Assembly: GCA_048359995.1 (NCBI GenBank)
Contig: DBGCPK010000019.1
Span: 34,170-98,169, forward strand
Length of the DNA stretch: 64,000 nt
Direction: 5' to 3'
From: UBA3210 sp048359995
GTDB lineage: Bacteria > Bacillota_I > Bacilli_A > RFN20 > CAG-449
How positions within the stretch are numbered: position 1 is the first letter of the stretch; each line of letters opens with the position of its first letter. Below the pieces are notes generated by a model. The model was given only the letters and a program-made list of their open reading frames with translations, had not been told where the DNA came from and did no database searches. The translations under genes were made by a program, and so were the position numbers. Shown in pieces: positions 8,403-17,158 of the stretch.

Positions 8403-8993
8403 ATGAACAAAATTTTTATAGGAATTATCTGCCTTTCCATTTTCTACGGGATCTTCACGGGAAGATATCAGGAAATGGCTACCGCGATACTGGCACTGCC
8501 TCAGGAATGCCTTTCTTTGGTTTGCACTTTGGTATTTTCGGCGACATTTTGGTCGGGAATCATGATGATCATGTACGATTCCGGACTGATCGAACAGATC
8601 GCCGTCGCCTTGAATCCTCTGCTGAAATTGATTATGCCGAATCTGAAAGATCAGGAAGCGAAGAATTACATCGCGATGAACATATCGGCGAATATCTTCG
8701 AATTGGGATTTGCCGCGACTCCGGCCGGTTTGAAAGCGATGAAAAGGCTCAAAGAGATCTCCGTCGAAGATGATCCGTCTGTGGCCAGCGACGAAATGGT
8801 TACTTTTCTGGTGCTGAATACCGCGGGAGTGACGATTCTTCCGACGACGGTGATGGCGATCCGACAGAAGTACGGCGCGGTCAATCCGGCGGATTTTCTG
8901 ATTCTTGCTTTCGTGGGAACTCTTCTTTCCTGCGTCGGAGGATTGTTTCTCGATTACCTGTTCCGAAAAGCGCGAAAGCGGAGAAAAAGATGA
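8403..8993 (+). CDS. spmA: Spore maturation protein A
   Basis: A 196-residue polytopic membrane protein of the SpmA (nucleoside-recognition/Gate domain) family. In Bacillus SpmA and SpmB are needed for proper dehydration of the spore core. Family segments are plain: a WSGIMMIMYDSGLIEQIA helix, AMNISANIFELGFAATPAGLKAMK, and TFLVLNTAGVTILPTTVMAIR. It starts with hydrophobic helices and ends in a basic tail. It follows the carboxypeptidase, as in dacB-spmA-spmB, but spmB is displaced by three genes. The end overlaps the next gene by four bases. Confidence 0.93.
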   Translation: MNKIFIGIICLSIFYGIFTGRYQEMATAILALPQECLSLVCTLVFSATFWSGIMMIMYDSGLIEQIAVALNPLLKLIMPNLKDQEAKNYIAMNISANIFELGFAATPAGLKAMKRLKEISVEDDPSVASDEMVTFLVLNTAGVTILPTTVMAIRQKYGAVNPADFLILAFVGTLLSCVGGLFLDYLFRKARKRRKR

Positions 8994-9649
8994 TACTTAT
9001 CGGTATCGCCGTGAGGAGTTTTCGGGAAAAAGAAATCGAAAAAGTCTTCGTCCGAAAGGAGTATCTGGATTTTCTGGAACGCTTCGGATTCGTTCCGGTG
9101 ATCGTTCCCTTTCATTCAAGCAGCCTGTTTCTTATGGAAAAGTGCGACGGTTTTCTTCTTCCCGGCGGAGAAGATATCGACGCGGTTTACTACGGAGAAG
9201 AAAACGATGCGCATAACCGATTGGTAGAACCGGAAATCGATCGATTGGATCGAAAAATTCTTCGATATGCTTTCGAAAACGGAAGACCGATTTTGGGGAT
9301 TTGCCGCGGGATCCAAGTCATCAACGTCTATTGTCGGGGGACTTTGATCCAGCACGTCGACCCGTCCGAACACCCCGGCGGGGAAAGGAGAATTCTCCGC
9401 ATTTATCCTTCGTCGCCTTTCTATAAAATCATGGGAAAAGAAATCGAAATCAATTCTTACCACCATCAGATCATCGGTCGTCTCGGAGAAGATCTCATCG
9501 CGCACGGTGAATCGGACGGTGCAATCGAACTCATCACGCATCGGACTTTTCCCTTGATCGGAGTGCAGTATCACCCCGAGAAACGGATGGACGATCCGAA
9601 TACCGAAATCTTGATGAAAACTTACCGAAGTTTATTTCCGAAAGGGTAA
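8990..9649 (+). CDS. Class I glutamine amidotransferase-like peptidase C26 (PuuD/gamma-Glu hydrolase type)
   Basis: A 219-residue hydrolase of the peptidase C26 family, which cleaves gamma-glutamyl bonds in substrates such as gamma-glutamyl-GABA. The nucleophile elbow GICRG (C105), the early LLPGGEDI loop, the long H-H-Q region and the catalytic H195-P-E197 are all visible. It has no partner synthetase domain. It overlaps spmA by four bases (ATGA) and sits between spmA and spmB. A role in trimming cortex or spore peptides is tempting but only inferred from position; the true substrate is unknown. Confidence 0.85.
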   Translation: MILIGIAVRSFREKEIEKVFVRKEYLDFLERFGFVPVIVPFHSSSLFLMEKCDGFLLPGGEDIDAVYYGEENDAHNRLVEPEIDRLDRKILRYAFENGRPILGICRGIQVINVYCRGTLIQHVDPSEHPGGERRILRIYPSSPFYKIMGKEIEINSYHHQIIGRLGEDLIAHGESDGAIELITHRTFPLIGVQYHPEKRMDDPNTEILMKTYRSLFPKG

Positions 9650-9673
9650 ATCAAACCTTTTCGTTCGGTTCGA

Positions 9674-9702
9674 TTCACAAAATAAAATTTTTCTGTTATA
9701 CT
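9674..9702 (+). promoter_or_regulatory. Sigma-A type promoter, extended -10
   Basis: TTCACA (9674), a 17-base spacer and TATACT (9697) with a TG one base before the -10 give a strong housekeeping promoter. Transcription would start near 9709, just ahead of the thioesterase-like gene at 9722. Confidence 0.75.
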
Positions 9703-9721
9703 GATCCGGTAGGTTCGGAAT

Positions 9722-10213
9722 ATGAAGGTCGTCAGAAAGCAAAGAAACAGTCGGATGTGCATCATCTGCGGATTGGATAACGAATACGGAGTTCAGGCGC
9801 CGTTTTACGTGATGGAAGACGGAAGCGTCATGACTCTTTTTTCTTACCGCGAAAAGCATCAGTCCTATCCCGGTCGGGTACACGGCGGAATGATTACCGC
9901 GATGCTCGACGAATTGGGACTTCGTTCGCTTTGGACCGAAAGCGATGACATCTTCGGCGTTACGACCGGTATGACGACAAAATTCAAACGTCCTGTTCCT
10001 TACGGCGTATTGTTGAAGGGAAAAGGGCGAATCATAAAGAACAGCCCGCTTTTCGTGGAAAGTCTGGCGGAAATCTACGACGGGGAAAATCATCTCCTCG
10101 CTTCGGGAGAAATCCGTTACCTGAAAATGCCGGTCGAACGGATTCAGGAGGGAATTTCCTATCATGAAGAGATGTGCTATCTTGTCGAAGACGGCGTGAA
10201 GGAGATCGATTGA
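9722..10213 (+). CDS. Hotdog-fold thioesterase-like protein (PaaI/YbgC-like)
   Basis: A 163-residue protein with the pattern of single-domain hotdog thioesterases: a helix start at PGRVHGGMITAMLDELG (the H-G-G region near residue 57) followed by TTGMTTKFKRPVPYG, a strand typical of acyl-CoA thioesterases. Such enzymes hydrolyse acyl-CoA or acyl-ACP thioesters. The N-terminus has a C-x-x-C pair (CIICG), seen in some family members. It has its own promoter and lies two bases from the next gene. The substrate cannot be read from sequence. Confidence 0.75.
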   Translation: MKVVRKQRNSRMCIICGLDNEYGVQAPFYVMEDGSVMTLFSYREKHQSYPGRVHGGMITAMLDELGLRSLWTESDDIFGVTTGMTTKFKRPVPYGVLLKGKGRIIKNSPLFVESLAEIYDGENHLLASGEIRYLKMPVERIQEGISYHEEMCYLVEDGVKEID

Positions 10214-10214
10214 A

Positions 10215-11225
10215 TTGAAAGTTTTAAAGATGACGGGGAAGATCGCTGCGAGAGTTTTCGTTTCTCTTGCGTTGGTCGTTTTATTGCTGATCACCGGTTT
10301 GAATTGCGCGAAAAGAGCAATTTACGCGGAATACTATTCCAAAAGGAAAATCGTCGCGAGAATTCCCGATTTGAACAAGGGATTCGTTCCGCAGGGACTC
10401 GGTTACAGCGAAGAGGAGAATTTGATTCTGGAATCGGGTTATTTCGCGGGAAGCAACCGCTGCGTCATTTATTTGACCGATGAAAAGGGGAAGACCAAGA
10501 GAATCGACATTCTCGATGAAGAGGGCGAAGCTTACGTCGGTCATTTCGGAGGAATCGCTTGTTTTCGGGATTTCGTTTACGTCAGCGAAGATTACCGCAC
10601 CGACGAGATCGATCTCAGCAACCGACTATACATTTTCTCGTTGAAAGAACTGATGAATGTCCCTCAAAACGGGGCGATTTCCGTCGATGCTTTCCTATCC
10701 GTCGATACGGAGGGAGCCTGCGTCAGCTGCAATGACGGCTATCTTTACGTCGGAGAATTTTACGATCGGGGAACCTATGAAACCGAATCCTCGCACGAAG
10801 TAACGACTCCGAGCGGGATCAAGCAAAACGCTTTGATTTGCGCGTATCCTTTGGAAGAAACAGAACCTTTCGGATTGGGAGAATTGGAATATCAGATTTC
10901 CGTTCCGGGAAGAGTGCAAGGCTTTGCCAAGATCGGAGACATATCGGTCATCTCGACTTCCTGGGGCCCTCTTTCTTCGAATATGGGTTATTATCGGATC
11001 GAAGATACGGGGACGACTTCTTCCTCTTCGGGAAAAGAAGTTCCTCTTTACTATATCGACGAGACGACGAAATTCGAAAATATCCGCATGCCGGCGATGA
11101 GCGAAGGAATTTTCGTTTCCGACGGACGAGTGAACGTCTATTTCGAATCGGCAGGGAACAAATACTTCTTCGGAAAATTTTTCAACGCTTTTTACGTGGT
11201 GAGTCTTCCTTTTTTTCAATCATAA
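10215..11225 (+). CDS. Membrane-anchored extracellular protein, probable beta-propeller
   Basis: A 336-residue protein of unknown function. One N-terminal membrane helix (about residues 11-30) follows a basic start, and the rest is a run of short beta-like segments with G-Y, Y-V-S and aromatic residues (GYSEEENLILESGYF, YVSEDYR, YLYVGEFYDRG, VQGFAKIGDISVISTSWG) that suggests a propeller outside the membrane. The start is TTG at 10215, with AAGGAG ten bases before it; ATG at 10230 is an alternative. It lies between the thioesterase and spmB. No catalytic motif is recognised. Confidence 0.7.
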   Translation: MKVLKMTGKIAARVFVSLALVVLLLITGLNCAKRAIYAEYYSKRKIVARIPDLNKGFVPQGLGYSEEENLILESGYFAGSNRCVIYLTDEKGKTKRIDILDEEGEAYVGHFGGIACFRDFVYVSEDYRTDEIDLSNRLYIFSLKELMNVPQNGAISVDAFLSVDTEGACVSCNDGYLYVGEFYDRGTYETESSHEVTTPSGIKQNALICAYPLEETEPFGLGELEYQISVPGRVQGFAKIGDISVISTSWGPLSSNMGYYRIEDTGTTSSSSGKEVPLYYIDETTKFENIRMPAMSEGIFVSDGRVNVYFESAGNKYFFGKFFNAFYVVSLPFFQS

Positions 11226-11265
11226 CGATTTCATAAAACCGCGCGGATATTCATAGAATTTTACT

Positions 11266-11784
11266 ATGAATAACATCAGCCTGATTTTCATTCCGCTTTT
11301 GATCATCTTCGTCTTGTTTTACTCTCTCAAAAAAAAGAACAACGCGTACGATTCTTTTATCAAGGGAACGAAAGAAGGACTGGGGCTTTTCGTCGAAGTT
11401 TTTCCTTCGGTATGCGCGATGCTTTTGGCCGTTACGCTTCTGAAAACCTGCGGGTTAATCGACGACATAAAGGGAATCATGAGCAGGTATCTTCCGTACA
11501 GCAACGTATTTTCGGATCTTGCTCCGATGATCATCTTCCGTCCGATTTCCGGAAGCGCGGCCGTCGCCATTCTCGATCAGATCTGTTCCAACGGGGGAGA
11601 CTCTTTTTCCTGCAAAGTAGCCTCAACCTTGCAGGGAAGCACGGATACGACGATCTATGTTTTGAGTCTGTATTTTACCAGTGTGGGAATCACCAAGTGG
11701 AAACACGCTCTCTCGGTCGGTCTTCTCGCGGACGCGATCGGCATCGCTTCCGGAATCGCGTTGGCTTTTCTTTTTTTAAGATAG
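11266..11784 (+). CDS. spmB: Spore maturation protein B
   Basis: A 172-residue polytopic membrane protein of the SpmB (Gate domain) family, partner of SpmA in spore core dehydration. The family segments GTKEGLGLFVEVFPSVCAML, RPISGSAAVAIL, CKVASTLQGSTDTTIYVLSLYFTSVGI are unmistakable. It begins 40 bases after the propeller-like gene. In Bacillus spmB directly follows spmA; here 2.3 kb with three other genes separates them. Confidence 0.92.
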   Translation: MNNISLIFIPLLIIFVLFYSLKKKNNAYDSFIKGTKEGLGLFVEVFPSVCAMLLAVTLLKTCGLIDDIKGIMSRYLPYSNVFSDLAPMIIFRPISGSAAVAILDQICSNGGDSFSCKVASTLQGSTDTTIYVLSLYFTSVGITKWKHALSVGLLADAIGIASGIALAFLFLR

Positions 11785-11874
11785 ATTTTTATTTTCATAA
11801 ATTGAATGCGAATTCTTTTATTGAAATGGTTTTTATGATAGAGTGAATAAAAGCAAAAAAAGGAGGTTTAAAAT

Positions 11875-13269
11875 ATGATTTCAAAAAAACTGGCGATCGA
11901 AGTCCTCAATATCGCTACTTCCACCGGCGCGGATTTTGCCGAGATTTATTTGGAAAAGAATCATTCGGCTTTGATTCAAGTCGACAACGGAAGAGTCGAA
12001 ACCTGTCAGGACGATTTGACCTACGGCGCAGGTGTCCGCCTTTTGAAAGGATTGCAGAGCGTTTACGGTTCTACCAACGATCTTTCGAAAAAAGGACTTA
12101 CCCTTCTGGCGGAGGAACTCGCATCTTCTTTCAACGGGGAGAGAATCGTTTCTATCGACGCGATCAGCAAGGTCAGAGTAGGTAAAAAGCATCGTCCGAA
12201 AATTCCGTATTCGGAATATCCGCGAGAGAAGATCGTGGAAATGCTCAAAGACGCGAGTAAAATCTGTTTGGATTACGACTCGCACATCGTTCGAAGCACG
12301 GCGGGATTCAGATGCAATTACAAGGACGTCGAAATCTTCAACACGAGGGGAAAACAATTCAACGAAGTTCACTGTCGCGGAAGAGCTTCGATTTACGCGT
12401 ATGCGTCCAAAGACGGCGTGATGGAATCTTTCGGTAGCGCGCCGGGCGCGCAGAAAGGAATGGAGTACTTTCTCGAAGAGATCGATCTCAAAAAGATCGC
12501 TTCGGAAGTCGCCAAGACCGTGGTTGTGATGCTCGATGCGAAAGACTGCCCTTCGGGAAAGATGGACGTCGTTATGGGAAACGGATTCGGAGGTGTCATC
12601 TTCCACGAATCCTGCGGACACGCATTGGAAGCCAGCGCGGTTTCCGTCGGTCTTTCCGTTTTTGCCAACAAGAAAGGACAGCAGATCGCTTCTCCGTTAG
12701 TTTCCGCCGTGGACGACGGAACGATCGAAGGCGGTTGGGGATCCGGCAATATCGACGACGAAGGCAATCCGACTCAAAGGAATCTTTTGATCAAAAACGG
12801 CGTTTTGAATTCTTATTTGATCGACGATTTCAACGGTCGACGGATGAATGAAAAAGGAAACGGCGCCACGCGAAGGGAATCCTATGAATACGAGCCGACT
12901 TCGAGAATGTCCAACACCTTTATTTTGGCAGGAAAGTCGACGCCGGAAGAGATCATCAAAGCGACGAAATTCGGCCTTTACGCCAAATCGATGGGTGGCG
13001 GAAGCGTCAATCCGGCGACGGGAGAATTCAACTTTGCCGTCATCGAGGGTTACATGATCGAAGACGGAAAAGTAACTTATCCGGTGAAAGGCGCGACTTT
13101 GATCGGCTCGGGCAAAGAAGTCCTGATGAATATCGACATGGTCGGCAACGATTTGCTTCGGGCACAGGGAATGTGCGGCGCTGCAAGCGGTTCGATACCT
13201 GCGGACGTGGGACAGCCGACGATCCGCGTCAAGGATATTACCGTAGGCGGAAGTGGAGGTGCGATTTAA
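11875..13269 (+). CDS. tldD: Metalloprotease TldD
   Basis: A 464-residue TldD subunit. TldD and TldE form a heterodimeric zinc protease that degrades unfolded peptides and matures some modified peptides. The active-site motif H244-E-S-C-G-H249 is present and a late cysteine (AQGMCGAASG) matches the third metal ligand. A very strong ribosome site (AAAGGAGG) precedes the ATG. The stop overlaps the start of the tldE gene by one base, so the two subunits are made together. No precursor peptide gene was recognised nearby. Confidence 0.95.
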   Translation: MISKKLAIEVLNIATSTGADFAEIYLEKNHSALIQVDNGRVETCQDDLTYGAGVRLLKGLQSVYGSTNDLSKKGLTLLAEELASSFNGERIVSIDAISKVRVGKKHRPKIPYSEYPREKIVEMLKDASKICLDYDSHIVRSTAGFRCNYKDVEIFNTRGKQFNEVHCRGRASIYAYASKDGVMESFGSAPGAQKGMEYFLEEIDLKKIASEVAKTVVVMLDAKDCPSGKMDVVMGNGFGGVIFHESCGHALEASAVSVGLSVFANKKGQQIASPLVSAVDDGTIEGGWGSGNIDDEGNPTQRNLLIKNGVLNSYLIDDFNGRRMNEKGNGATRRESYEYEPTSRMSNTFILAGKSTPEEIIKATKFGLYAKSMGGGSVNPATGEFNFAVIEGYMIEDGKVTYPVKGATLIGSGKEVLMNIDMVGNDLLRAQGMCGAASGSIPADVGQPTIRVKDITVGGSGGAI

Positions 13270-14591
13270 TGAACTACAATCTGTTATTTGAAAAAGCTTC
13301 GGAAGAAGGCCTCGATGCTTTGGAAATATCCATCGTCAAATCAAAAAAATTGTCATTCGGATTTTTCCGCAACGAGATTCAATCCTATTCCGTATCGGAT
13401 AGTTTTAAACTTTCCGCGCGCGGAATATATCAAGGAAAACTCGGCTCGGCGACCAGTGAAAAGATCGACGCGTCGACGATCGGTTTTTTGATTTCCGCGA
13501 TCAAAGAGAACGCTTCGCTCATCACCAGCGAAGATAAACCGTTCATCTTCGCGGGAAGCAAGAAATACAATCGAAAGAATATATACAGCAAGAAACTCGA
13601 CGCCATGGCGGCTTCGGACAAAATCGCCTTGATCAAAAAACTCGACGCGGCGGTAAAGGCAAAGGACGCACGGGTTATCGAAGTCAAAACCCAATATGAG
13701 GAAGAAAGCGAAGAATACATTTTGATGAATTCTTTCGGACTCCGCTTAAAGTCGAAAACCAATTATGCGGTCGTTTATTCCAGCGCGGTGGCCAACGATG
13801 AAACAGGCGAAACCAAAACAGGTTACGAGTTGAGAATCCTAAGCGATCTCGAAGATCTCGACATTGACGAATTCGCCTCGAAAGCGGTCGGAAAGACGCT
13901 GGCTCAATTCAATTCGGGACCTTGTACTTCCGGCGCTTACAAATGCGTTTTCAATCCGGAGACGACGGCGGATCTGTTGAGTTTCTTCATTCACAGCCTG
14001 TCCAGCAAGGAAGTGCAGAAAAATACTTCTCTGCTCAAAGGCAAACTACATCAGCAGGTTTGCTCGAAGAAACTGACGATCAGCGAATTGCCTTTGACGA
14101 AAAACGTGTTCTGCCGTTACTTCGACGACGAAGGCGTAGCCACTTATAACAAGACTTTAATCAAAAAAGGCGTTTTGGAAACTTATCTGTACAATCTGTC
14201 TACCGCGGATAAAGACGGCGTCGAAACGACGGGAAATGGCTATCGCAGTAACGGATCGATGGGAATCAGAGCCATCAATGTTCAGATTAAACCGGGAACG
14301 AAGAGCGAAGAAACCTTGATTTCAAACGTCAAAGAGGGCGTGTACATCAACAATTTAGGCGGATTGCACGCCGGAATGAACGCGAATTCCGGAAATTTCT
14401 CCTTGATCGCCCAGGGATTTATGATCCGAGAGGGAAAGCTCGCCGAACCTTTGTCGCTCATCACGGTCGCGGGAAATCTCTTCGATCTCTTTATGAATGT
14501 AACCGACGTCGCCGACAACGCGGAATTGCAAATCAATTCCTATACCGTTCCGTCGATCTTGGTCAAGTCGATTCAGATTTCGGGAAAATAA
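13269..14591 (+). CDS. tldE: TldE/PmbA, non-catalytic partner of TldD
   Basis: A 440-residue TldE/PmbA homologue. It pairs with TldD and lacks the HExxxH motif, as expected for the structural subunit that shapes the substrate tunnel. Recognisable segments are the N-terminal RNEIQSYSVSDSFKLSARGIYQGKLG and the C-terminal GLHAGMNANSGNFSLIAQGFMIREGKL. The ATG at 13269 overlaps the tldD stop; an upstream in-frame extension into tldD is rejected. A bidirectional terminator follows. Confidence 0.94.
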   Translation: MNYNLLFEKASEEGLDALEISIVKSKKLSFGFFRNEIQSYSVSDSFKLSARGIYQGKLGSATSEKIDASTIGFLISAIKENASLITSEDKPFIFAGSKKYNRKNIYSKKLDAMAASDKIALIKKLDAAVKAKDARVIEVKTQYEEESEEYILMNSFGLRLKSKTNYAVVYSSAVANDETGETKTGYELRILSDLEDLDIDEFASKAVGKTLAQFNSGPCTSGAYKCVFNPETTADLLSFFIHSLSSKEVQKNTSLLKGKLHQQVCSKKLTISELPLTKNVFCRYFDDEGVATYNKTLIKKGVLETYLYNLSTADKDGVETTGNGYRSNGSMGIRAINVQIKPGTKSEETLISNVKEGVYINNLGGLHAGMNANSGNFSLIAQGFMIREGKLAEPLSLITVAGNLFDLFMNVTDVADNAELQINSYTVPSILVKSIQISGK

Positions 14592-14599
14592 AATAAAAA

Positions 14600-14627
14600 A
14601 GTCGGACTCAGGTCTGACTTTTTATTT
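14600..14627. terminator. Bidirectional intrinsic terminator between tldE and a convergent gene
   Basis: AGTCGGAC/GTCTGACT (one G-U pair) with a 4-base loop is flanked by A6 on one side and T5 on the other, so it can work in both directions. It overlaps the last codons of the minus-strand gene. Confidence 0.85.
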
Positions 14628-15306
14628 TGCCCGCGCTTCGGACGGTATAAAGAGCGATGAGAAACTGACTCGGAAGATAAAAGAGCCACATCAGATTGCC
14701 GGAGATATCGCTTAAAACGCTTTGCACGCGGCCGGGAAGCGGAAAGTAATTTCCCAAATTGAACAGACCGACGTTGATATCGCACCCTAAAAACAGAATC
14801 CAACCGATCAGGAGAAGAAGATTATTTCGGCTTTTCGGGCAGGAAAACGCGAGGACGACGATATTCGCGATCAGGCAAAGAATGTAACTTCCCGAAAGAA
14901 CCATTTCCCATTCGCCCGTAATTCCGCCGATTATCGGAACGAGAACGTAAAGTCCGATCCGTAACAGCGCGTGGACGCGAAAGAAACGAATCTCTTTCCG
15001 TAAACCGATGAAGTAGACATTCTGCACGAGATTGAAACTGACCAAACCGATCCAATAGAAATCATCCAACAGAAGAAGAAACGTGTCGGCGAGGAGGGTA
15101 AAAATCAGTCCCAAAGCGAAAAAAACGTTGAGGCGCTTGACAAAAATGCCGTCGAGAAAAACGTAGATCAGAAGAAGGACGATGCTGATGTATTTCAGAT
15201 AAACGGTCGGAGACCCGAAGAAAAAATCCAGCGTCAGGAAAGACGCATACAGGCAGAATTCCAGAATCGAAAATACGGCGAATAAGGAGATACGGATTAT
15301 TTTCAT
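14608..15306 (-). CDS. Polytopic membrane protein, YhhN/lysoplasmalogenase-like
   Basis: A 232-residue protein with about eight membrane helices. The pattern ALGLIFTLLADTFLLLLDD and a later FLGCDINVGLFNL resembles the YhhN (TMEM86) family, some members of which hydrolyse the vinyl-ether bond of lysoplasmalogens; the aspartates in these two helices are the conserved positions I rely on. Its -10 box lies only seven bases before the ATG, so the mRNA may have almost no leader. It is convergent with tldD-tldE. The family call is tentative. Confidence 0.55.
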   Translation of the reverse strand: MKIIRISLFAVFSILEFCLYASFLTLDFFFGSPTVYLKYISIVLLLIYVFLDGIFVKRLNVFFALGLIFTLLADTFLLLLDDFYWIGLVSFNLVQNVYFIGLRKEIRFFRVHALLRIGLYVLVPIIGGITGEWEMVLSGSYILCLIANIVVLAFSCPKSRNNLLLLIGWILFLGCDINVGLFNLGNYFPLPGRVQSVLSDISGNLMWLFYLPSQFLIALYTVRSAGKIKSQT

Positions 15307-15312
15307 GATTTT

Positions 15313-15341
15313 ATTATAAGTAAAAAGAACGAAATTGAAAA
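15313..15341 (-). promoter_or_regulatory. Promoter for the YhhN-like gene (leaderless layout)
   Basis: On the minus strand TATAAT (15318-15313) with TTTTCA 17 bases upstream. The predicted start of transcription falls on or next to the ATG at 15306, and no ribosome site precedes that ATG. Confidence 0.45.
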
Positions 15342-15369
15342 TATGAATAGATAATTTATCGATTTTCGG

Positions 15370-15375
15370 TATAAT
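15370..15375 (+). promoter_or_regulatory. -10 box before the trigger-factor-like gene
   Basis: A perfect TATAAT lies 27 bases before the ATG at 15402. A TTGAAA upstream is 29 bases away, too far for a normal -35, so only the -10 is supported. Confidence 0.4.
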
Positions 15376-15401
15376 GAAAGATGACTTTGAAAGGAAAGAA
15401 T

Positions 15402-16337
15402 ATGGGAAATCAATTTTGCGAATATCAGGGAATCAGTCTGGGAAAAGGAAAGTGTCCCGAAGTCGGAGAGGAGGAAATCGACGAAGCGCTGAATCATCTT
15501 TTGGCGCGGAACTCCGTTTCGGAAAAGGTGACTCGGGAAGCGCGCGTCGGCGATGTCGTCAACCTCGATTTTGAAGGTTTTTGCGACGGCATTGCTTTCA
15601 AAGGAGGAAAAGGCGAAAAATATGATCTCGAACTGGGATCGAATACCTTTATTCCCGGCTTCGAGGATCAACTGATCGGTTGCGTCGAAAATCAGCGGAA
15701 AGAAGTGCGTGTGAAATTTCCGGAAAATTATCATGCCGCGGATCTGAAAGGCAAAGAAGCCGTTTTTCGATGTTTCGTTCGCGAAGTAAAAGAAAAGAAG
15801 CCTGCCGTGCTCGACGATCGATTCGCTCAAGATCACGGATCCGAAAATGTCGAAGCCCTAAGGCTTTCGATCAAAGAAGAGATCGAACAGGCCCACCGAC
15901 AGAAAGCGACGGGCGATTATTTCGATAAACTCGCCGCCTATCTCCTCGAACACAGCACGATCGAAGTAACTCCCGAAGAAGAGGAGATCAGTTTTCAGAG
16001 CGTGAAAGCTTACTACGAGCAGATGGTGGCGCAGTACGGTATGAATTTGGAACAATATCTGAAAGCGACGGGAAAATCGATGGAGGACTTTCGAAAAATC
16101 ACATATGGCGAAGTCGTGCGGAACGCGAAACTCACTGCGTTTCTTCTCCATGTCGCCGAGAAGGAAAACATCGCCTGCACGGAAGAAGAAGCCGAGACGG
16201 AAGCGGATTCGCTCGCCCGAAAATATCAATTGAACGCCGCTCAAACAACCGAGTTTAAAACACATCATCTTCAAGAATTGAAACAGGAAATTACGAAGCG
16301 AAAAGCGACGGGATTTCTGATCAGTCATAACGACTAA
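15402..16337 (+). CDS. Trigger-factor-like peptidyl-prolyl isomerase lacking the ribosome-binding domain
   Basis: A 311-residue protein matching trigger factor from the linker onward: the FKBP-type PPIase domain (GDVVNLDFEGFCDGIAF, LELGSNTFIPGFEDQLIG, VKFPENYHAADLKGKEAVFRC) and the helical C-terminal chaperone domain. Full trigger factor has about 120 more N-terminal residues, including the G-F-R-x-G-K-x-P ribosome signature; none is coded upstream. The ATG at 15402 has AAGGA 8 bases before it. It could be a ribosome-free chaperone or a second trigger factor. It is one base from the next gene. Confidence 0.85.
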   Translation: MGNQFCEYQGISLGKGKCPEVGEEEIDEALNHLLARNSVSEKVTREARVGDVVNLDFEGFCDGIAFKGGKGEKYDLELGSNTFIPGFEDQLIGCVENQRKEVRVKFPENYHAADLKGKEAVFRCFVREVKEKKPAVLDDRFAQDHGSENVEALRLSIKEEIEQAHRQKATGDYFDKLAAYLLEHSTIEVTPEEEEISFQSVKAYYEQMVAQYGMNLEQYLKATGKSMEDFRKITYGEVVRNAKLTAFLLHVAEKENIACTEEEAETEADSLARKYQLNAAQTTEFKTHHLQELKQEITKRKATGFLISHND

Positions 16338-16338
16338 T

Positions 16339-17103
16339 ATGGATAAAAAAATTCGTTTGCAGAAATATATGGCCGATTTGGGACTTTGTTCCAGGAGAAA
16401 GGCCGAAGAATGGATTGCCGCGGGAAAGGTGAAAGTCAACGGCGAAACGATTACCGCGATGGGCGTTCTTGTCGATGGAAACGAAACCATCGAGATCGAA
16501 GGGGTAGCGAATCGGAAAAAGACCGATCCGGTTACTTTTCTTTTCAACAAACCTTTGGGCGTTCTCAGTTCCGCGAAAGACGATCGGGGAAGAAGAACGG
16601 TGATCGACTACTTCCGACGGGAGGATTACCGCCTTTATCCCGTAGGAAGGCTGGATTACAATACTTCCGGCGCGCTTTTGGTTTCCAACGACGGCGAGTT
16701 GACTTATCTTGTTACGCATCCGTCGACTCATTTGGGGAAAACATATACGGTTACAATTCGCGGTCGCGTATCGGATTCGGATCTGACTAAACTGCGTGAA
16801 GGAATTCCGTTGGAAGACGGAATGACGGAAAAAGCCGAAGCGGAGATCTTTCTCGAAAAGGAAAACGAGACGTTGGTAAGAATGACGATCTACGAGGGAA
16901 GAAATCGTCAAATCCGGAGAATGTTCGAATATCTCGGATACGCGGTAAAAAATCTCAATCGCGAGTCCGTCGGCTTTTTGACTTTGGACGGTATCCGTCG
17001 GGGAGAGTATCGGAAACTGAGCGAAAAGGAAGTAGAAGAAATCAAAAGAATTTGCAAGAGCAACAGGAAAAGCAATCGGATTCCCGATTATAAATTGAAA
17101 TAG
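16339..17103 (+). CDS. rluB: RsuA/RluB-family rRNA pseudouridine synthase
   Basis: A 254-residue pseudouridine synthase. Residues 1-50 form an S4 RNA-binding domain (RLQKYMADLGLCSRRKAEEWI), then the catalytic domain with the GRLDYNTSGALL motif carrying the essential aspartate, and RNRQIRRMFEYLGY near the end. RluB modifies U2605 of 23S rRNA and RsuA U516 of 16S; the Firmicute homologue in this context is usually called RluB. It follows the trigger-factor-like gene after one base and likely shares its mRNA. Confidence 0.88.
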   Translation: MDKKIRLQKYMADLGLCSRRKAEEWIAAGKVKVNGETITAMGVLVDGNETIEIEGVANRKKTDPVTFLFNKPLGVLSSAKDDRGRRTVIDYFRREDYRLYPVGRLDYNTSGALLVSNDGELTYLVTHPSTHLGKTYTVTIRGRVSDSDLTKLREGIPLEDGMTEKAEAEIFLEKENETLVRMTIYEGRNRQIRRMFEYLGYAVKNLNRESVGFLTLDGIRRGEYRKLSEKEVEEIKRICKSNRKSNRIPDYKLK

Positions 17104-17158
17104 TGTTCTAATTTCATAAGCGTATTCATAAATTCAAATGAAGATATCGGGAGGATTT

